Positions 25,749 to 34,000 are shown, counted from the first letter of the stretch. The stretch is DNA of 46,392 bases from Prosthecobacter sp. (GCF_014879935.1 NZ_JACSRD010000106.1:1-46392); one strand, 5' to 3'. A program made the numbers and translations. Notes: generated by a model from the sequence alone, not told the origin.

Positions 25749-27890
25749 TCACCAAAGAAGGATCGTGAGCTTCTTCGGGCCGTGGGCGCCGAGGATGATG
25801 ATGCGCTCGATGTCGCCGGTGCGGCTGGGGCCGGTGATGAGGGTCGTCAAACTGGGCCACTGCGAGCCGTAGCGCTGCCGGATGAGTTCGTAGCCCGCAG
25901 GCAGATCGGCGAGAAGCTGGTCGCGGCGGGCGAGGACGACGTGATGCTCCGGCAGCACGCTGAGGGCACGGCCGCCGCCGCTGCGGGCGGTAAGGAAGAC
26001 GCTGCCGGTTTGCGCGATGAGGGCATCGCACTCGGTGATGCCGGCATCGCAGGCTTCGAGCTCGAAGCGGTCGTAGCCGTCGGTCGTGTCCAGAAACGGG
26101 CTGAAGCCCGAACTACGAACGAGGGCATCGGTGAGTGTGCCGCGATGCGTGGCGATTTTCTTCCAGCCATGTTTCGTGGCGAGTTCGGCGAGTTTGGCCT
26201 TCGCGGCGGCTTCGTCGGCGCAGGCGTGGAATTCGGCGCGGAGGAATTCGGCGTTCGCGGCGAATTGAGGCACGAGATCGTGCACGGCCGGCAACACGGC
26301 GCGTTTTTGAGCGGCGGTGGCTTCGAAGGGCTGCGGGTGCGTGTCCGAGAGAGCTTCCTCGATGCGGGCGAGGATGAGTTCGCGGCTTTGGAGTGGAGCG
26401 CGGACGCCCTCGTCCGCTTTGGAGAGATGAGTTTTGGTTTTGGCGGACGGGGGCGTCCGCACTCCGGTTTGGGGAGCGGACGAGGGCGTCCGCACTCCGG
26501 TGTTTCTCGTGCGCCACCAGTCTTTGAAGCTCTGCGGGGCCATCGCGGGGGCGTGGCGTGTTTTGGTCCAGGCACGCATCGGATCGAGTGGCGTGGCGGA
26601 AATGAGCCGGTGGAAGGGCTGCGCGAGTTTCGCGAGCTTCGTGCCGATTTGATACACGACGGGCTTGTTGATGCTTTTGGCGAAAAGACGCCAGGCGAGG
26701 CCTTCGAGGGGATCAGGACGTTCCTGCACGGCGTTGCGGCGATTTTGCAGGAGGTGGTGATGGAGGTCGATTTTGACGGGGCAGGTGGCTGTGCAGGCTC
26801 CGCAGAGGCTGGAGGAGCCGCTGAGGTGCTTCCAATCCTGCAAGCCGCGCAGATGCGGCGTGATGACGCTGCCGATGGGGCCTTGATAAGTCGTGCCATA
26901 GCTGATGCCGCCGATGTTTTTGAAGATGGGGCACACATTCAAACACGCGCCGCAGCGGATGCAGTGGAGAGCGTCGCGCTGCTCGGGATCGGCGAGGAGG
27001 GCGGTGCGGTGGTTGTCGAGCAGGACGATGTGCCATTCATCGGGACCGTCGATCTCGCCGGGCTGTCGCGGGCCGGCATAAGCGGTGTTGTAGCAGGTGA
27101 TGGGCTGCCCGGTGCCTGCGGTGGCGAGCATCGGTAGGAAGAGCGCGAGGTCGCTCATCTTCGGCAGCACTTTTTCGATGCCGACGAGCGAGATCATCGT
27201 CTTGGGCAACGCGCCGGTAAGGCGGGCGTTGCCTTCGTTTTCGGTGATCGAGATCATGCCGGTCTCGGCGATGAGGAAATTCGCCCCGGTGATGCCGGCG
27301 TCGGCGGTGAGGTAGGTTTGACGCAGGAAGCGTCGCGCGATCATCGTGAGCTCCTCGGGATCGTCGGTGGGCGCGGTTTTGAGCTTCTCTTCAAAGAGAT
27401 CGCTGATCTCCTTCATGCTGAGGTGCATGCACGGAGCCACAAAGTGATACGGCGGTTCGTTGCGAAGCTGCTGGATGTATTCGCCGAGGTCGTTTTCGAG
27501 CACATGGTAGCCAGCGCGTTCGAGATGATCGTTGAGGTGGATTTCCTCGGAGGTCATCACCTTGCTCTTGATGATGCGTTTCACCTCGCGGCGCTCCAAG
27601 ATGCTGAAAATGATCTTCCGCGCCTCTTCGCTGTCCTTCGCCCAATGCACGACGGTGCCGCGTGCGGTGGCTTTTTGCTCAAACTCGACCAAATGCTCGT
27701 GCAGGTGGCTGATGGCCCCTTTTTTCGTCTGCGAGGCCAAAAGGCGTGCCTGCTGCCAGTCTTGGAAAAAGCCCTGCGAGCGGGTGCGGGCGTCATAATA
27801 CTTCCACATGCCGGTGTGGATGCGCTCGCGGTGCACGAGGTCGTTCGTGAGGCGGGTGGCGGCGGAGAGGAATTCGGATTTTGGGACCAC
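25749..27890 (-). CDS. lutBC: LutB-LutC fusion, lactate-utilization iron-sulfur protein
   Basis: The LutB part (about 1-480) has an LUD domain, the ferredoxin motifs CIRCGACLNVCP and LCGACTATCP, and ends at a normal LutB end, SFKDWWRTRN. A linker of about 40 residues follows, then the LutC LUD domain (from RELILARIEEAL). LutABC oxidises L-lactate to pyruvate; LutB and LutC are normally separate proteins. The linker is built from three REP hairpins (26395-26498). The start is uncertain: the GTG at 27890 gives 713 residues and lies inside the boundary repeat of the GxxExxY cassette. A TTG at 27953 would add 21 repeat-encoded residues. The native start seems lost. Confidence 0.92.
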   Translation of the reverse strand: MVPKSEFLSAATRLTNDLVHRERIHTGMWKYYDARTRSQGFFQDWQQARLLASQTKKGAISHLHEHLVEFEQKATARGTVVHWAKDSEEARKIIFSILERREVKRIIKSKVMTSEEIHLNDHLERAGYHVLENDLGEYIQQLRNEPPYHFVAPCMHLSMKEISDLFEEKLKTAPTDDPEELTMIARRFLRQTYLTADAGITGANFLIAETGMISITENEGNARLTGALPKTMISLVGIEKVLPKMSDLALFLPMLATAGTGQPITCYNTAYAGPRQPGEIDGPDEWHIVLLDNHRTALLADPEQRDALHCIRCGACLNVCPIFKNIGGISYGTTYQGPIGSVITPHLRGLQDWKHLSGSSSLCGACTATCPVKIDLHHHLLQNRRNAVQERPDPLEGLAWRLFAKSINKPVVYQIGTKLAKLAQPFHRLISATPLDPMRAWTKTRHAPAMAPQSFKDWWRTRNTGVRTPSSAPQTGVRTPPSAKTKTHLSKADEGVRAPLQSRELILARIEEALSDTHPQPFEATAAQKRAVLPAVHDLVPQFAANAEFLRAEFHACADEAAAKAKLAELATKHGWKKIATHRGTLTDALVRSSGFSPFLDTTDGYDRFELEACDAGITECDALIAQTGSVFLTARSGGGRALSVLPEHHVVLARRDQLLADLPAGYELIRQRYGSQWPSLTTLITGPSRTGDIERIIILGAHGPKKLTILLW
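26097..26110. repeat. Short palindrome inside the lutC part
   Basis: CGGGCTGAAGCCCG is the reverse complement of the palindrome at 5044-5057. It is read in frame as part of SSGFSPFLD, in a region of LutC where a loop is plausible. Confidence 0.5.
26395..26498. repeat. Three REP hairpins forming the lutB-lutC linker
   Basis: Three 18-bp cores GCGGAC-N6-GTCCGC lie at 26400-26417, 26443-26460 and 26476-26493. The first has the left flank GGAGC directly before the core, identical to the REPs next to the RAYT gene. The second and third are inverted and have the flank GGAGT. They are translated as the linker with the repeated TGVRTP motif, joining LutB to LutC. Confidence 0.8.
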
Positions 27891-27921
27891 GGATTGCACG
27901 GATGAAACGGATAAAGACAGG
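27886..27921 (+). repeat. Left terminal inverted repeat of the GxxExxY cassette
   Basis: CACGGAT at 27888, CACGGAT at 27897 and AACGGAT at 27906, spaced 9 bp. The outer edge supplies the GTG used as the likely lutB start. Confidence 0.8.
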
Positions 27922-27942
27922 TGGACTGGAGGGGGGCAGGAA

Positions 27943-28329
27943 TCAGCGAACAACGCGCTTCCAACGCAGATCGGCGTGTTTGAAATTGATCAGGAGAGCC
28001 AGTTGAAGATTGGTGATGGCAAGGTAGCCCATCATTTGGGCCACATGGGTTTCGTTGAACTCTGTAACGACCTTTGGATCAACAATCACAAGACCGTCAA
28101 CGATCAAATCAGGAACCAGCGTGTCTACCCAGATGCCTTCGTAAAACACGTCGAACCTGCGTTGCTGCTCAATCGCGTGCCCGCGCTTCTTCAACTCGAT
28201 GACCATCGCGTTCTCGTATGCCTTCTCGTTTAGGCCGGGCCTCAAGGTGTTTAATACCTGCATCGCAGCTCCTATTATCGAACGAGACAGCGACTTGTGG
28301 ACCAGTTTGCCTGAATCATCCGTGTTCAT
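27943..28329 (-). CDS. GxxExxY protein (PD-(D/E)XK-like family)
   Basis: 128 residues. The name-giving motif is GLNEKAY. It is followed by the nuclease-like core, with PDLIVDGLVIVDPKVV and then QMMGYLAITNLQLALLINF. Relatives usually have an E-x-K in the core strand; here it reads D-P-K, so catalysis is uncertain. Function is not established for the family. The start codon at 28329 lies within the right terminal repeat, so the first residues (MNTDD) are repeat-encoded. The gene sits between lutA (24 bp gap) and lutBC, has no evident role in lactate metabolism, and is bounded by inverted repeats. Confidence 0.9.
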   Translation of the reverse strand: MNTDDSGKLVHKSLSRSIIGAAMQVLNTLRPGLNEKAYENAMVIELKKRGHAIEQQRRFDVFYEGIWVDTLVPDLIVDGLVIVDPKVVTEFNETHVAQMMGYLAITNLQLALLINFKHADLRWKRVVR

Positions 28330-28345
28330 CCGTGGAATCCGTGGT
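28310..28345 (-). repeat. Right terminal inverted repeat of the GxxExxY cassette
   Basis: ATCCGTG at 28318, 28328 and 28337 (CACGGAT on the coding strand). It starts 9 bp after the lutA stop and contains the start codon of the GxxExxY gene. Confidence 0.8.
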
Positions 28346-28353
28346 TTTTTGAT

Positions 28354-29073
28354 TCATATCCGGGATGTCAGCACCTCCGCGATGTGGATGGTCTTCAGCG
28401 GCTGTCTTTGGGCGGTGAGGAGGCCTTGGAGGTGCATGAGGCAGCTCGAATCGCCGGAGACGAGGTATTCGGCATTGGTGTCGCGGGCGGAGGCGCATTT
28501 GACCTCGCCCATGGCGGTGGAGATCATCGGGAATTTGGTGGAGAAGGTGCCGCCGAAGCCGCAGCAGGTCTCCGCTTCCTTCATCTCGACAAGCTGAAGG
28601 CCGCGCACCTTTTCGAGGAGCTGGCGGGCGGGCTTTTTGAGGTTCAGCTCGCGGAGGCCGTGGCAGCCGTCGTGGTAGGTGACCTTGTGCGGGAAGGAGG
28701 CACCGAGATCGGTGACGCCGAGCTTATTCACGAGGAAGTCGGTGAACTCCCAGCATTTCGCGGAGAGGGCATTGGCCTCGGCTTCCTCAGGCTGGCCATG
28801 GAAAAGTTCCTTGTAGAAGACCTTCGACATGGCCCCGCAGGAGCCGGAGGCGATGACGACAGCCTCGCTATCGCGGAGGCGCTGCAGCACGGGGCGTGCG
28901 GCCTCGCGGGCTTCGTCCCAGTAACCGGCGTTGAAGGGCGGCTGGCCGCAGCAGCCGAGCTCGTCCGGGTAGTCGATCTGATGTCCGAGTCCCTCCAGGA
29001 TGTTCACGATGCTGATGCCGGCCTGCGGGCTGATGAGATCGACGAAGCACGGGATGAAGAGGGTGATGAGCAT
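28354..29073 (-). CDS. lutA: Lactate-utilization protein A (cysteine-rich Fe-S oxidoreductase)
   Basis: 239 residues from MLITLFIPCFVDL, the normal LutA start. Two cysteine-rich CCG domains are visible: GCCGQPPFNAG in the first half and CCGFGGTFS in the second. They bind an Fe-S cluster as in GlcF/heterodisulfide-reductase-type proteins. It works with LutB and LutC in L-lactate oxidation. The lutBC gene follows in the same direction, interrupted by the GxxExxY cassette. The 5' leader is occupied by a 7-bp tandem array (29077-29111), and no ribosome-binding site is visible. Confidence 0.94.
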   Translation of the reverse strand: MLITLFIPCFVDLISPQAGISIVNILEGLGHQIDYPDELGCCGQPPFNAGYWDEAREAARPVLQRLRDSEAVVIASGSCGAMSKVFYKELFHGQPEEAEANALSAKCWEFTDFLVNKLGVTDLGASFPHKVTYHDGCHGLRELNLKKPARQLLEKVRGLQLVEMKEAETCCGFGGTFSTKFPMISTAMGEVKCASARDTNAEYLVSGDSSCLMHLQGLLTAQRQPLKTIHIAEVLTSRI

Positions 29074-29076
29074 ACG

Positions 29077-29111
29077 GGAGTGCCGATTGTGGAATGCGGA
29101 ACGCGGAATGG
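29077..29111. repeat. 7-bp array (5 units, GGAATGC type) abutting the lutA start
   Basis: Five heptads of the type GGAATGC, three of them close matches, end 3 bp upstream of the lutA start codon. The unit is the inverse of the TTCCGCN array in the SGNH gene at 2406-2440. Confidence 0.6.
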
Positions 29112-29180
29112 AAAGCACTTCCAACGCGCTTCACCTTGTCCAAAATGCGTCGGGCTACGCCAAAGCGTGAACAACATACA

Positions 29181-29657
29181 CTAACAACTCGTCGGCAAGC
29201 GCTGGGCCAGCTTCACGCTGTGCGGGATTGCACCAAGGACGAATCCGAGGCAATCGACGGCTCCCTGCGGCTTGCCGGGCAGGGCGATGACCAGGCTGCG
29301 ATCCACCACGGCGGCGAGGCTGCGACTGAGAATCGCGTTTGGCGTGAGTTCGAGCGACTTCATGCGCATGACCTCGCCAAAGCCGGGAATTTCGACGCGC
29401 ATGATGCCGCGGACGGCCTCGGGAGTGAGATCGCGCTCGGCGATGCCGGTGCCACCGGTGGTCAAAATGAGACCGCAGCCCTGCGAGCTGAAGGACTGGA
29501 TGGTTTCCTGAATGCGCGAGAGATCATCAGGCACAATGGCTTCGGCGAGAACGCTCCAGCCGTAACCCTCGGCGGCTTTCTTCAACGCAGGTCCGCCAAG
29601 ATCCTCGTAAACGCCCTCGGACGCACGGTCCGAGACAGTGATGATGCCGACTTGCAT
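29181..29657 (-). CDS. MogA/MoaB-type molybdopterin-binding protein
   Basis: 158 residues from MQVGIITVSDRASEG. The MoCF-BD fold is shown by LILTTGGTGIAERDLTPEAV and the closing ALPGKPQGAVDCLGFVL. MogA adenylylates molybdopterin before Mo insertion; MoaB proteins have similar sequence, and the two cannot be separated here. No other molybdenum cofactor genes are in the window. It lies 52 bp downstream of the tail-specific protease gene in the same direction and may be co-transcribed with it. Confidence 0.9.
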   Translation of the reverse strand: MQVGIITVSDRASEGVYEDLGGPALKKAAEGYGWSVLAEAIVPDDLSRIQETIQSFSSQGCGLILTTGGTGIAERDLTPEAVRGIMRVEIPGFGEVMRMKSLELTPNAILSRSLAAVVDRSLVIALPGKPQGAVDCLGFVLGAIPHSVKLAQRLPTSC

Positions 29658-29709
29658 TCCAGGAGTCGCCAAATCGATTTGAAATGAGCTTAACCAGCCA
29701 GGTTTGCGA

Positions 29710-32181
29710 TTACTGCGCCTTGCTGGCATCGGCCTGGGCCTTGCCATCGCCTTTGGAGGCCGTGGTGGGCTTGTTGTCCAGTTCGATGAGGTCGCGGAGG
29801 ATGTGGATGGTCTCCAATTTCACCGGTTCGACGCCATAGGGGAATTTGTTGCTGTCGCCACCGCCTTCGTCGTCCTTCGCAGCGGCTGTGCGCATGCCGG
29901 AGTTCATTTCCTTGGTGAAGGCGGAATGTGGCACGAGTTCCGGCTTGTCCACATTGTCGAGCGTCAGGTGGTAGATCTTGAAGCCATTGTCCTTGATGCG
30001 GTCGGCGACCTCCTTGGCGCGTTTCTCACGCTCGTCAGTCTGCTTGTCGCGGCGGGCTTCGGTGTCGATGCGCTCCTTTTCACGCTCCTCAAGGTTCAGA
30101 GTGACGGTGTTGCGGTCAATCTTGTCCTTCAGGCGCTTCGATTCATCGACGATGTACTGGAACTCCGGATTGGCGGCGAGGCGGCTCTTCACGCGGGCAT
30201 TGATCTCATCCACAGGGAATGGATTCTTGCGGAAGAGAGGGTATTTGCGCGGCGGGATGGTGTCGTAGGGGAGCGGATTCTCAGCCGATGCCTCACCGAT
30301 GTCGAGCACGTCGCGGATGGAGGGCAGCTTGATGTCAGCCTCGACACCCTTGAGCTGGGTGGAGCCGCCGGCAATGCGATAGAACTTCTGAATCGTGACC
30401 TTGAGGTCGCCAGCGCCTTTTTTGTCGCTGAAGAAGGGCATGTAGCGCTCCACCGGCAGGATCGTCTGCACCGTGCCTTTGCCGAAGGTGGATTCGTCGC
30501 CGACGATCAAAGCCCGGCGGTAATCCTGAAGGGCCGCAGCGAGAATTTCGGAGGCGGAGGCGGAGGCCTTGTTGGTGAGGACGATCATGGGACCGTCATA
30601 AACGGGTTTCTCGTTCTCACAGTCGCGCCAGGAGATGCTGCCACGCCAGTCCTTGGCCTGCACGACGGGGCCGGCGGGAACGAAGAGGCCGGTGAGCTTG
30701 ATGGCTTCATCGAGAGAACCGCCGCCGTTGTCGCGGAGATCGAGCACGAGGCCGTCGATCTTCTCCTTCATGAGGCGGCGGAGCAGGCGCTCGACGTCAG
30801 CGCTGGTGCTGACGGTGCCGTTTTCCATGTCGGCGTAGAAGTTGGAGAGGTTGATCCAGCCGACTTTGAGCGGCTTGCCGAGGTCGGGCGGAGTGACAAG
30901 CATCTCGGCGTTCGCGAGCTTTTCCTTCAGCGGCACCTCGTCACGGACGATGGCGATGACGCGGTTGGCGGAGGGATCGTCGGCGGGGACGATCTTGATG
31001 CGGACGGTCGTTCCCTTCTCGCCGCGGATCATGTCCACGATTTTCTGGAGCTTCATGTACTTCACATCGACGAACTCGTCATCCCCCTGGGCGACGGCGA
31101 CGATGCGGTCATTCAACTTCAGTTCACCCTGTTTGTCGGCCGGACCGCCGACGACGATGCCCTGGATCTCAGCGCCATCGTTTTCCTTCTGACCGAGCAA
31201 GGCGCCGATGCCGACGAGCTTGTGCGACATGTGGATCTTGAAGTTGTCGCTCTCATCCGTGCTCATGTACTCGGTGTGCGGGTCGTAGGCGGTGGCGAGG
31301 CTGGAGAGGAAAAAGTTCACCACATCCTTGCTGTCGTTCTCCTCAATGCTTTCGAGCAGGCGGTCGTAATCCTTCAGCACGCGCTCCTTCGGCGTCATGT
31401 CCTTCTCGTCCTTCTCCTTGGGCTTGGCATCGCCAGCGTCGGCGACTTTGGGAGCCACAGGAACCTTGGCGGCGTCGGAAGGCTTGTTCTCGATCTTCGG
31501 GGCCGTCGCGGGGAGACCCGGGGTCTTCGGTGTGTCGGGGTTCTGGACTTCAGGCTTGGTGGTTCCGGCGGCCACATCCACCTTTGCCGGGCTCTTCACG
31601 TCAGCCGTTCCATCCTTCTTCGCAGCGGCTTTCTCCGCCTTTTTCTTTTCGTCACGAGCCCGGGCTTCATCCACGAGGCGTTCGGCCAGCAGATTGTCCT
31701 CAATGATGTCGAGCCAGACCTTGTCCTGCTCGCCCTTGTCTTTCGGCCATGGGGCCTTGTCGCGCTTGATCTGGATGGTGCGCTTGGAATCGAAGGTGAA
31801 CTTGTGCGTTTCAAGGGACTTCTTGAGGAACTCGACGCGGTCCTTCACCCGCTCCTTGTAGATGTCGTAGATCTCAAGCGCCGGGCTGATGTTCCGCATC
31901 AGCACATGGTCGTCCAGCGTCGTGTCATACTTGTCCTTGAAGTCATCGACATCCTTCTGCGTGAAGAAGATGTGCTTGAAGTCGAGCATGTTCAGGTAGT
32001 TCTGCAGCATCGTGCTGGACACCTTGTCGTCGAAGTCCTGCTTCGAGTAGTGGTGGTTCTGCAGCATGTAGGCCACGTGCATGGCCACCTGGCCGAAATT
32101 GGTTTCCGCGTGCGCCGGAGGAGTGGAAAGCGCGAACGCCGCGGCCGCCGCCGCTACGTGAGAAAAGAGGGAACGATTCAT
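29710..32181 (-). CDS. Carboxy-terminal (tail-specific) processing protease, S41 family
   Basis: 823 residues from MNRSLFSHVAAAAAAFALS, a Sec signal peptide with cleavage after AHA. The long N-terminal region resembles Prc proteins, with an Ala/Lys/Pro-rich insert (about 200-275). A PDZ domain (about 325-410) has GIGALLGQKEN. The S41 catalytic core includes LDLRDNGGGS, the nucleophile Ser in ASASASEI, and the general-base Lys in STFGKGTVQT. A C-terminal DUF3340-type domain is Glu/Arg-rich. It should degrade or process periplasmic proteins. It is divergent from the MBL-fold gene across about 100 bp. Confidence 0.95.
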   Translation of the reverse strand: MNRSLFSHVAAAAAAFALSTPPAHAETNFGQVAMHVAYMLQNHHYSKQDFDDKVSSTMLQNYLNMLDFKHIFFTQKDVDDFKDKYDTTLDDHVLMRNISPALEIYDIYKERVKDRVEFLKKSLETHKFTFDSKRTIQIKRDKAPWPKDKGEQDKVWLDIIEDNLLAERLVDEARARDEKKKAEKAAAKKDGTADVKSPAKVDVAAGTTKPEVQNPDTPKTPGLPATAPKIENKPSDAAKVPVAPKVADAGDAKPKEKDEKDMTPKERVLKDYDRLLESIEENDSKDVVNFFLSSLATAYDPHTEYMSTDESDNFKIHMSHKLVGIGALLGQKENDGAEIQGIVVGGPADKQGELKLNDRIVAVAQGDDEFVDVKYMKLQKIVDMIRGEKGTTVRIKIVPADDPSANRVIAIVRDEVPLKEKLANAEMLVTPPDLGKPLKVGWINLSNFYADMENGTVSTSADVERLLRRLMKEKIDGLVLDLRDNGGGSLDEAIKLTGLFVPAGPVVQAKDWRGSISWRDCENEKPVYDGPMIVLTNKASASASEILAAALQDYRRALIVGDESTFGKGTVQTILPVERYMPFFSDKKGAGDLKVTIQKFYRIAGGSTQLKGVEADIKLPSIRDVLDIGEASAENPLPYDTIPPRKYPLFRKNPFPVDEINARVKSRLAANPEFQYIVDESKRLKDKIDRNTVTLNLEEREKERIDTEARRDKQTDEREKRAKEVADRIKDNGFKIYHLTLDNVDKPELVPHSAFTKEMNSGMRTAAAKDDEGGGDSNKFPYGVEPVKLETIHILRDLIELDNKPTTASKGDGKAQADASKAQ

Positions 32182-32282
32182 GGGGGTATCCTGAACTATA
32201 ACGAACCTCACAGTCCGTTTTGCCGGATGATTTTGCCTTTTCCGGGTTGAAATGTCCACACCTTTCCCGTCTTTCGCCCCCC

Positions 32283-32900
32283 ATGCCTGACATCTCCAGC
32301 TACACCGGCGGGATCGCCGCCACCAATGCCTACCTGCTGCGTCTCCCCGGCGGAACGGTGCTCGTGGACGCGCCGGAGGGCGTCGCGGACTGGCTGCGCC
32401 TGCAGAATGTGCGGGTGGACGTGCTCTTCCTCACGCACCAGCATTTCGATCACACCCTCGGGGCCGCCGAGGTGAAGACCGAGCACGGCTGCCGGGTCTT
32501 CGCCTTCGCTCCCCTGTCCAAAGACCTGACCCTGGAACGCCTTTTCGGGGCCATGACCGGGAGTTCCATGGAAGTACCCACTTTCGATGTGGATGAGATC
32601 CTGGAGGGCAAGGACAGCATCGAAGCCGCAGGCGAAACGTGGCGGCTTTACCACGTGCCGGGACATTCGCCGGACAGCGTGTGCTTCCATCTGGAAAGCC
32701 TGCGGCTGCTCTTCGGCGGCGATGTCCTGTTCCTGGATGGCGTCGGCCGTGCTGACTTCCCAGGTGGCTCGATGCGCCAGCTCATCAGCGGCATCCAGGA
32801 AAAGCTCCTGCCGCTCCCCGATGCCACGCAGGTTTTCCCCGGTCACGGCGACGACACCACCATCGGCCGCGAGCGAATGGAGAATCCGTATCTCCAATGA
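32283..32900 (+). CDS. MBL-fold metallo-hydrolase (glyoxalase II-like)
   Basis: 205 residues from MPDISSYTGGIAATN. The metal ligands of the metallo-beta-lactamase fold are all visible: THQHFDH (HxHxDH), the HVPGHSPD histidine, the Asp of FGGDVLF, and the final FPGHGDD histidine. The overall size is that of glyoxalase II-like thioesterases without the C-terminal substrate domain. The substrate is unknown. It overlaps rlmN by 4 bp (ATGA), so the two are translationally coupled. Confidence 0.9.
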   Translation: MPDISSYTGGIAATNAYLLRLPGGTVLVDAPEGVADWLRLQNVRVDVLFLTHQHFDHTLGAAEVKTEHGCRVFAFAPLSKDLTLERLFGAMTGSSMEVPTFDVDEILEGKDSIEAAGETWRLYHVPGHSPDSVCFHLESLRLLFGGDVLFLDGVGRADFPGGSMRQLISGIQEKLLPLPDATQVFPGHGDDTTIGRERMENPYLQ

Positions 32901-33988
32901 ATTCGTCTTCTGTCCTGATGCCACGATCGTTCCACGACCTAACCTTTGACCAGCTTCGCGAGGCCATGGTGGCGGAAGGGTTGCGCCCGGCGCACACCGG
33001 CACGCTTTGGAACACCCTGCAGTTTCGCGCCATGGCCGATCCGCTCGCACGCGACGATCTGGCTCCGCCGTTGCGCAAATGGCTGACCCAGGTGCTCGGC
33101 GACGGCTCCTGGACACTCGATGTGCCGCCCATTTCGTCCGACACGCCCAGCAGCGACGGCCTGACGCACAAGTTCCTGCTCAAAATGGCCGACTCGCAGG
33201 AGATCGAGACCGTGATCATGGGCTACACCGGCCGCCACACGGCCTGCGTCAGCACCCAGGCTGGCTGTGCGATGGGCTGTGTGTTTTGTGCCACGGGGCA
33301 GATGGGATTTGTCCGGCATCTCCGGCCGGGGGAAATCGTCGCCCAGGTGCTGCATGCGCAGCGCATCCTGCGGACGAAGGGCGAAAAAGGCCTGCGCAAT
33401 CTCGTCTTCATGGGGATGGGCGAGCCGCTGCACAACTACGACGCGGTGATGACCGCCCTCGACATCATCTGCGACACGCGCGGCCTGAACATCGGCCCCA
33501 GCAAGATCAGCGTCTCGACGGTCGGCGTTGTCCCGGGAATCCTGCGCATGGCGGCGGAAAACCGGCCCTACAACCTCGCCGTGAGCCTTCATGCCGCCAC
33601 CGAGGAGGAGCGCGCCAAATTGATCCCCGCCAACCAGCGCTGGCCGCTCACCGAACTCATCGCCGCCTGCCGCAGCTACAACGCGCAAACCGGCCGCCGC
33701 ATCTTTTTCGCGTGGACCCTGATCGATGGCGTCAACGACACGCCCGAGCATGCCAGACGCATCGCCGAGCTGCTCCACGGCCTGGATGCGCACGTGAATC
33801 TCATCCCCCTGAACCGCACCGAAGGCTACGCCGGCACTGAGAGCAGCAACACCGCTGCCGATACCTTCCACCTCATCCTGCAAGACGCCGGATTCCCCTG
33901 CACCATCCGTCAAAGACGCGGGATCGATGTGGCTGCCGGTTGTGGGCAGCTCAAGGCAGCGAAGCAATCACGACGGAAGGCGGCTTGA
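32897..33988 (+). CDS. rlmN: Radical SAM 23S rRNA A2503 methyltransferase (RlmN-type)
   Basis: 363 residues. The [4Fe-4S]/SAM motif is Cys124, Cys128 and Cys131 (CAMGCVFC). Cys117 in TACVSTQAGC corresponds to the conserved Cys118 of E. coli RlmN. Cys349 in GIDVAAGCGQL is the methyl-carrying Cys, so the two-step mechanism looks intact. The SAM-binding GMGEPLHNYD block and the NLAVSLHAA strand are present. It methylates C2 of A2503 in 23S rRNA and A37 in some tRNAs, improving translational accuracy. It is coupled to the MBL gene. A REP-like palindrome starts at its stop codon. Confidence 0.95.
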   Translation: MNSSSVLMPRSFHDLTFDQLREAMVAEGLRPAHTGTLWNTLQFRAMADPLARDDLAPPLRKWLTQVLGDGSWTLDVPPISSDTPSSDGLTHKFLLKMADSQEIETVIMGYTGRHTACVSTQAGCAMGCVFCATGQMGFVRHLRPGEIVAQVLHAQRILRTKGEKGLRNLVFMGMGEPLHNYDAVMTALDIICDTRGLNIGPSKISVSTVGVVPGILRMAAENRPYNLAVSLHAATEEERAKLIPANQRWPLTELIAACRSYNAQTGRRIFFAWTLIDGVNDTPEHARRIAELLHGLDAHVNLIPLNRTEGYAGTESSNTAADTFHLILQDAGFPCTIRQRRGIDVAAGCGQLKAAKQSRRKAA

Positions 33989-34000
33989 GGCCCTCAAGGA

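Larger units (their letters stand above)
27886..28345 (-). mobile_element. Candidate mobile cassette: GxxExxY gene between 36-bp inverted repeats
   Basis: The two ends are 36-bp inverted repeats (27886-27921 and 28310-28345) that both begin ACCACGGATT and carry three CACGGAT-type motifs spaced 9-10 bp. They match at roughly 31 positions with one or two gaps. Inside is one gene (27943-28329), AT-richer than its surroundings, in the direction of the lut operon and between the lutA stop and the lutB body. No target-site duplication was seen. Confidence 0.6.

Noticed and set aside
29704..32250. 848-residue open frame on the + strand antisense to the tail-specific protease gene
   Set aside because: The protein is low-complexity Val/Asp/Leu-rich and matches no family, while the opposite strand has a complete protease with catalytic residues. 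Long antisense frames are expected in high-GC DNA.
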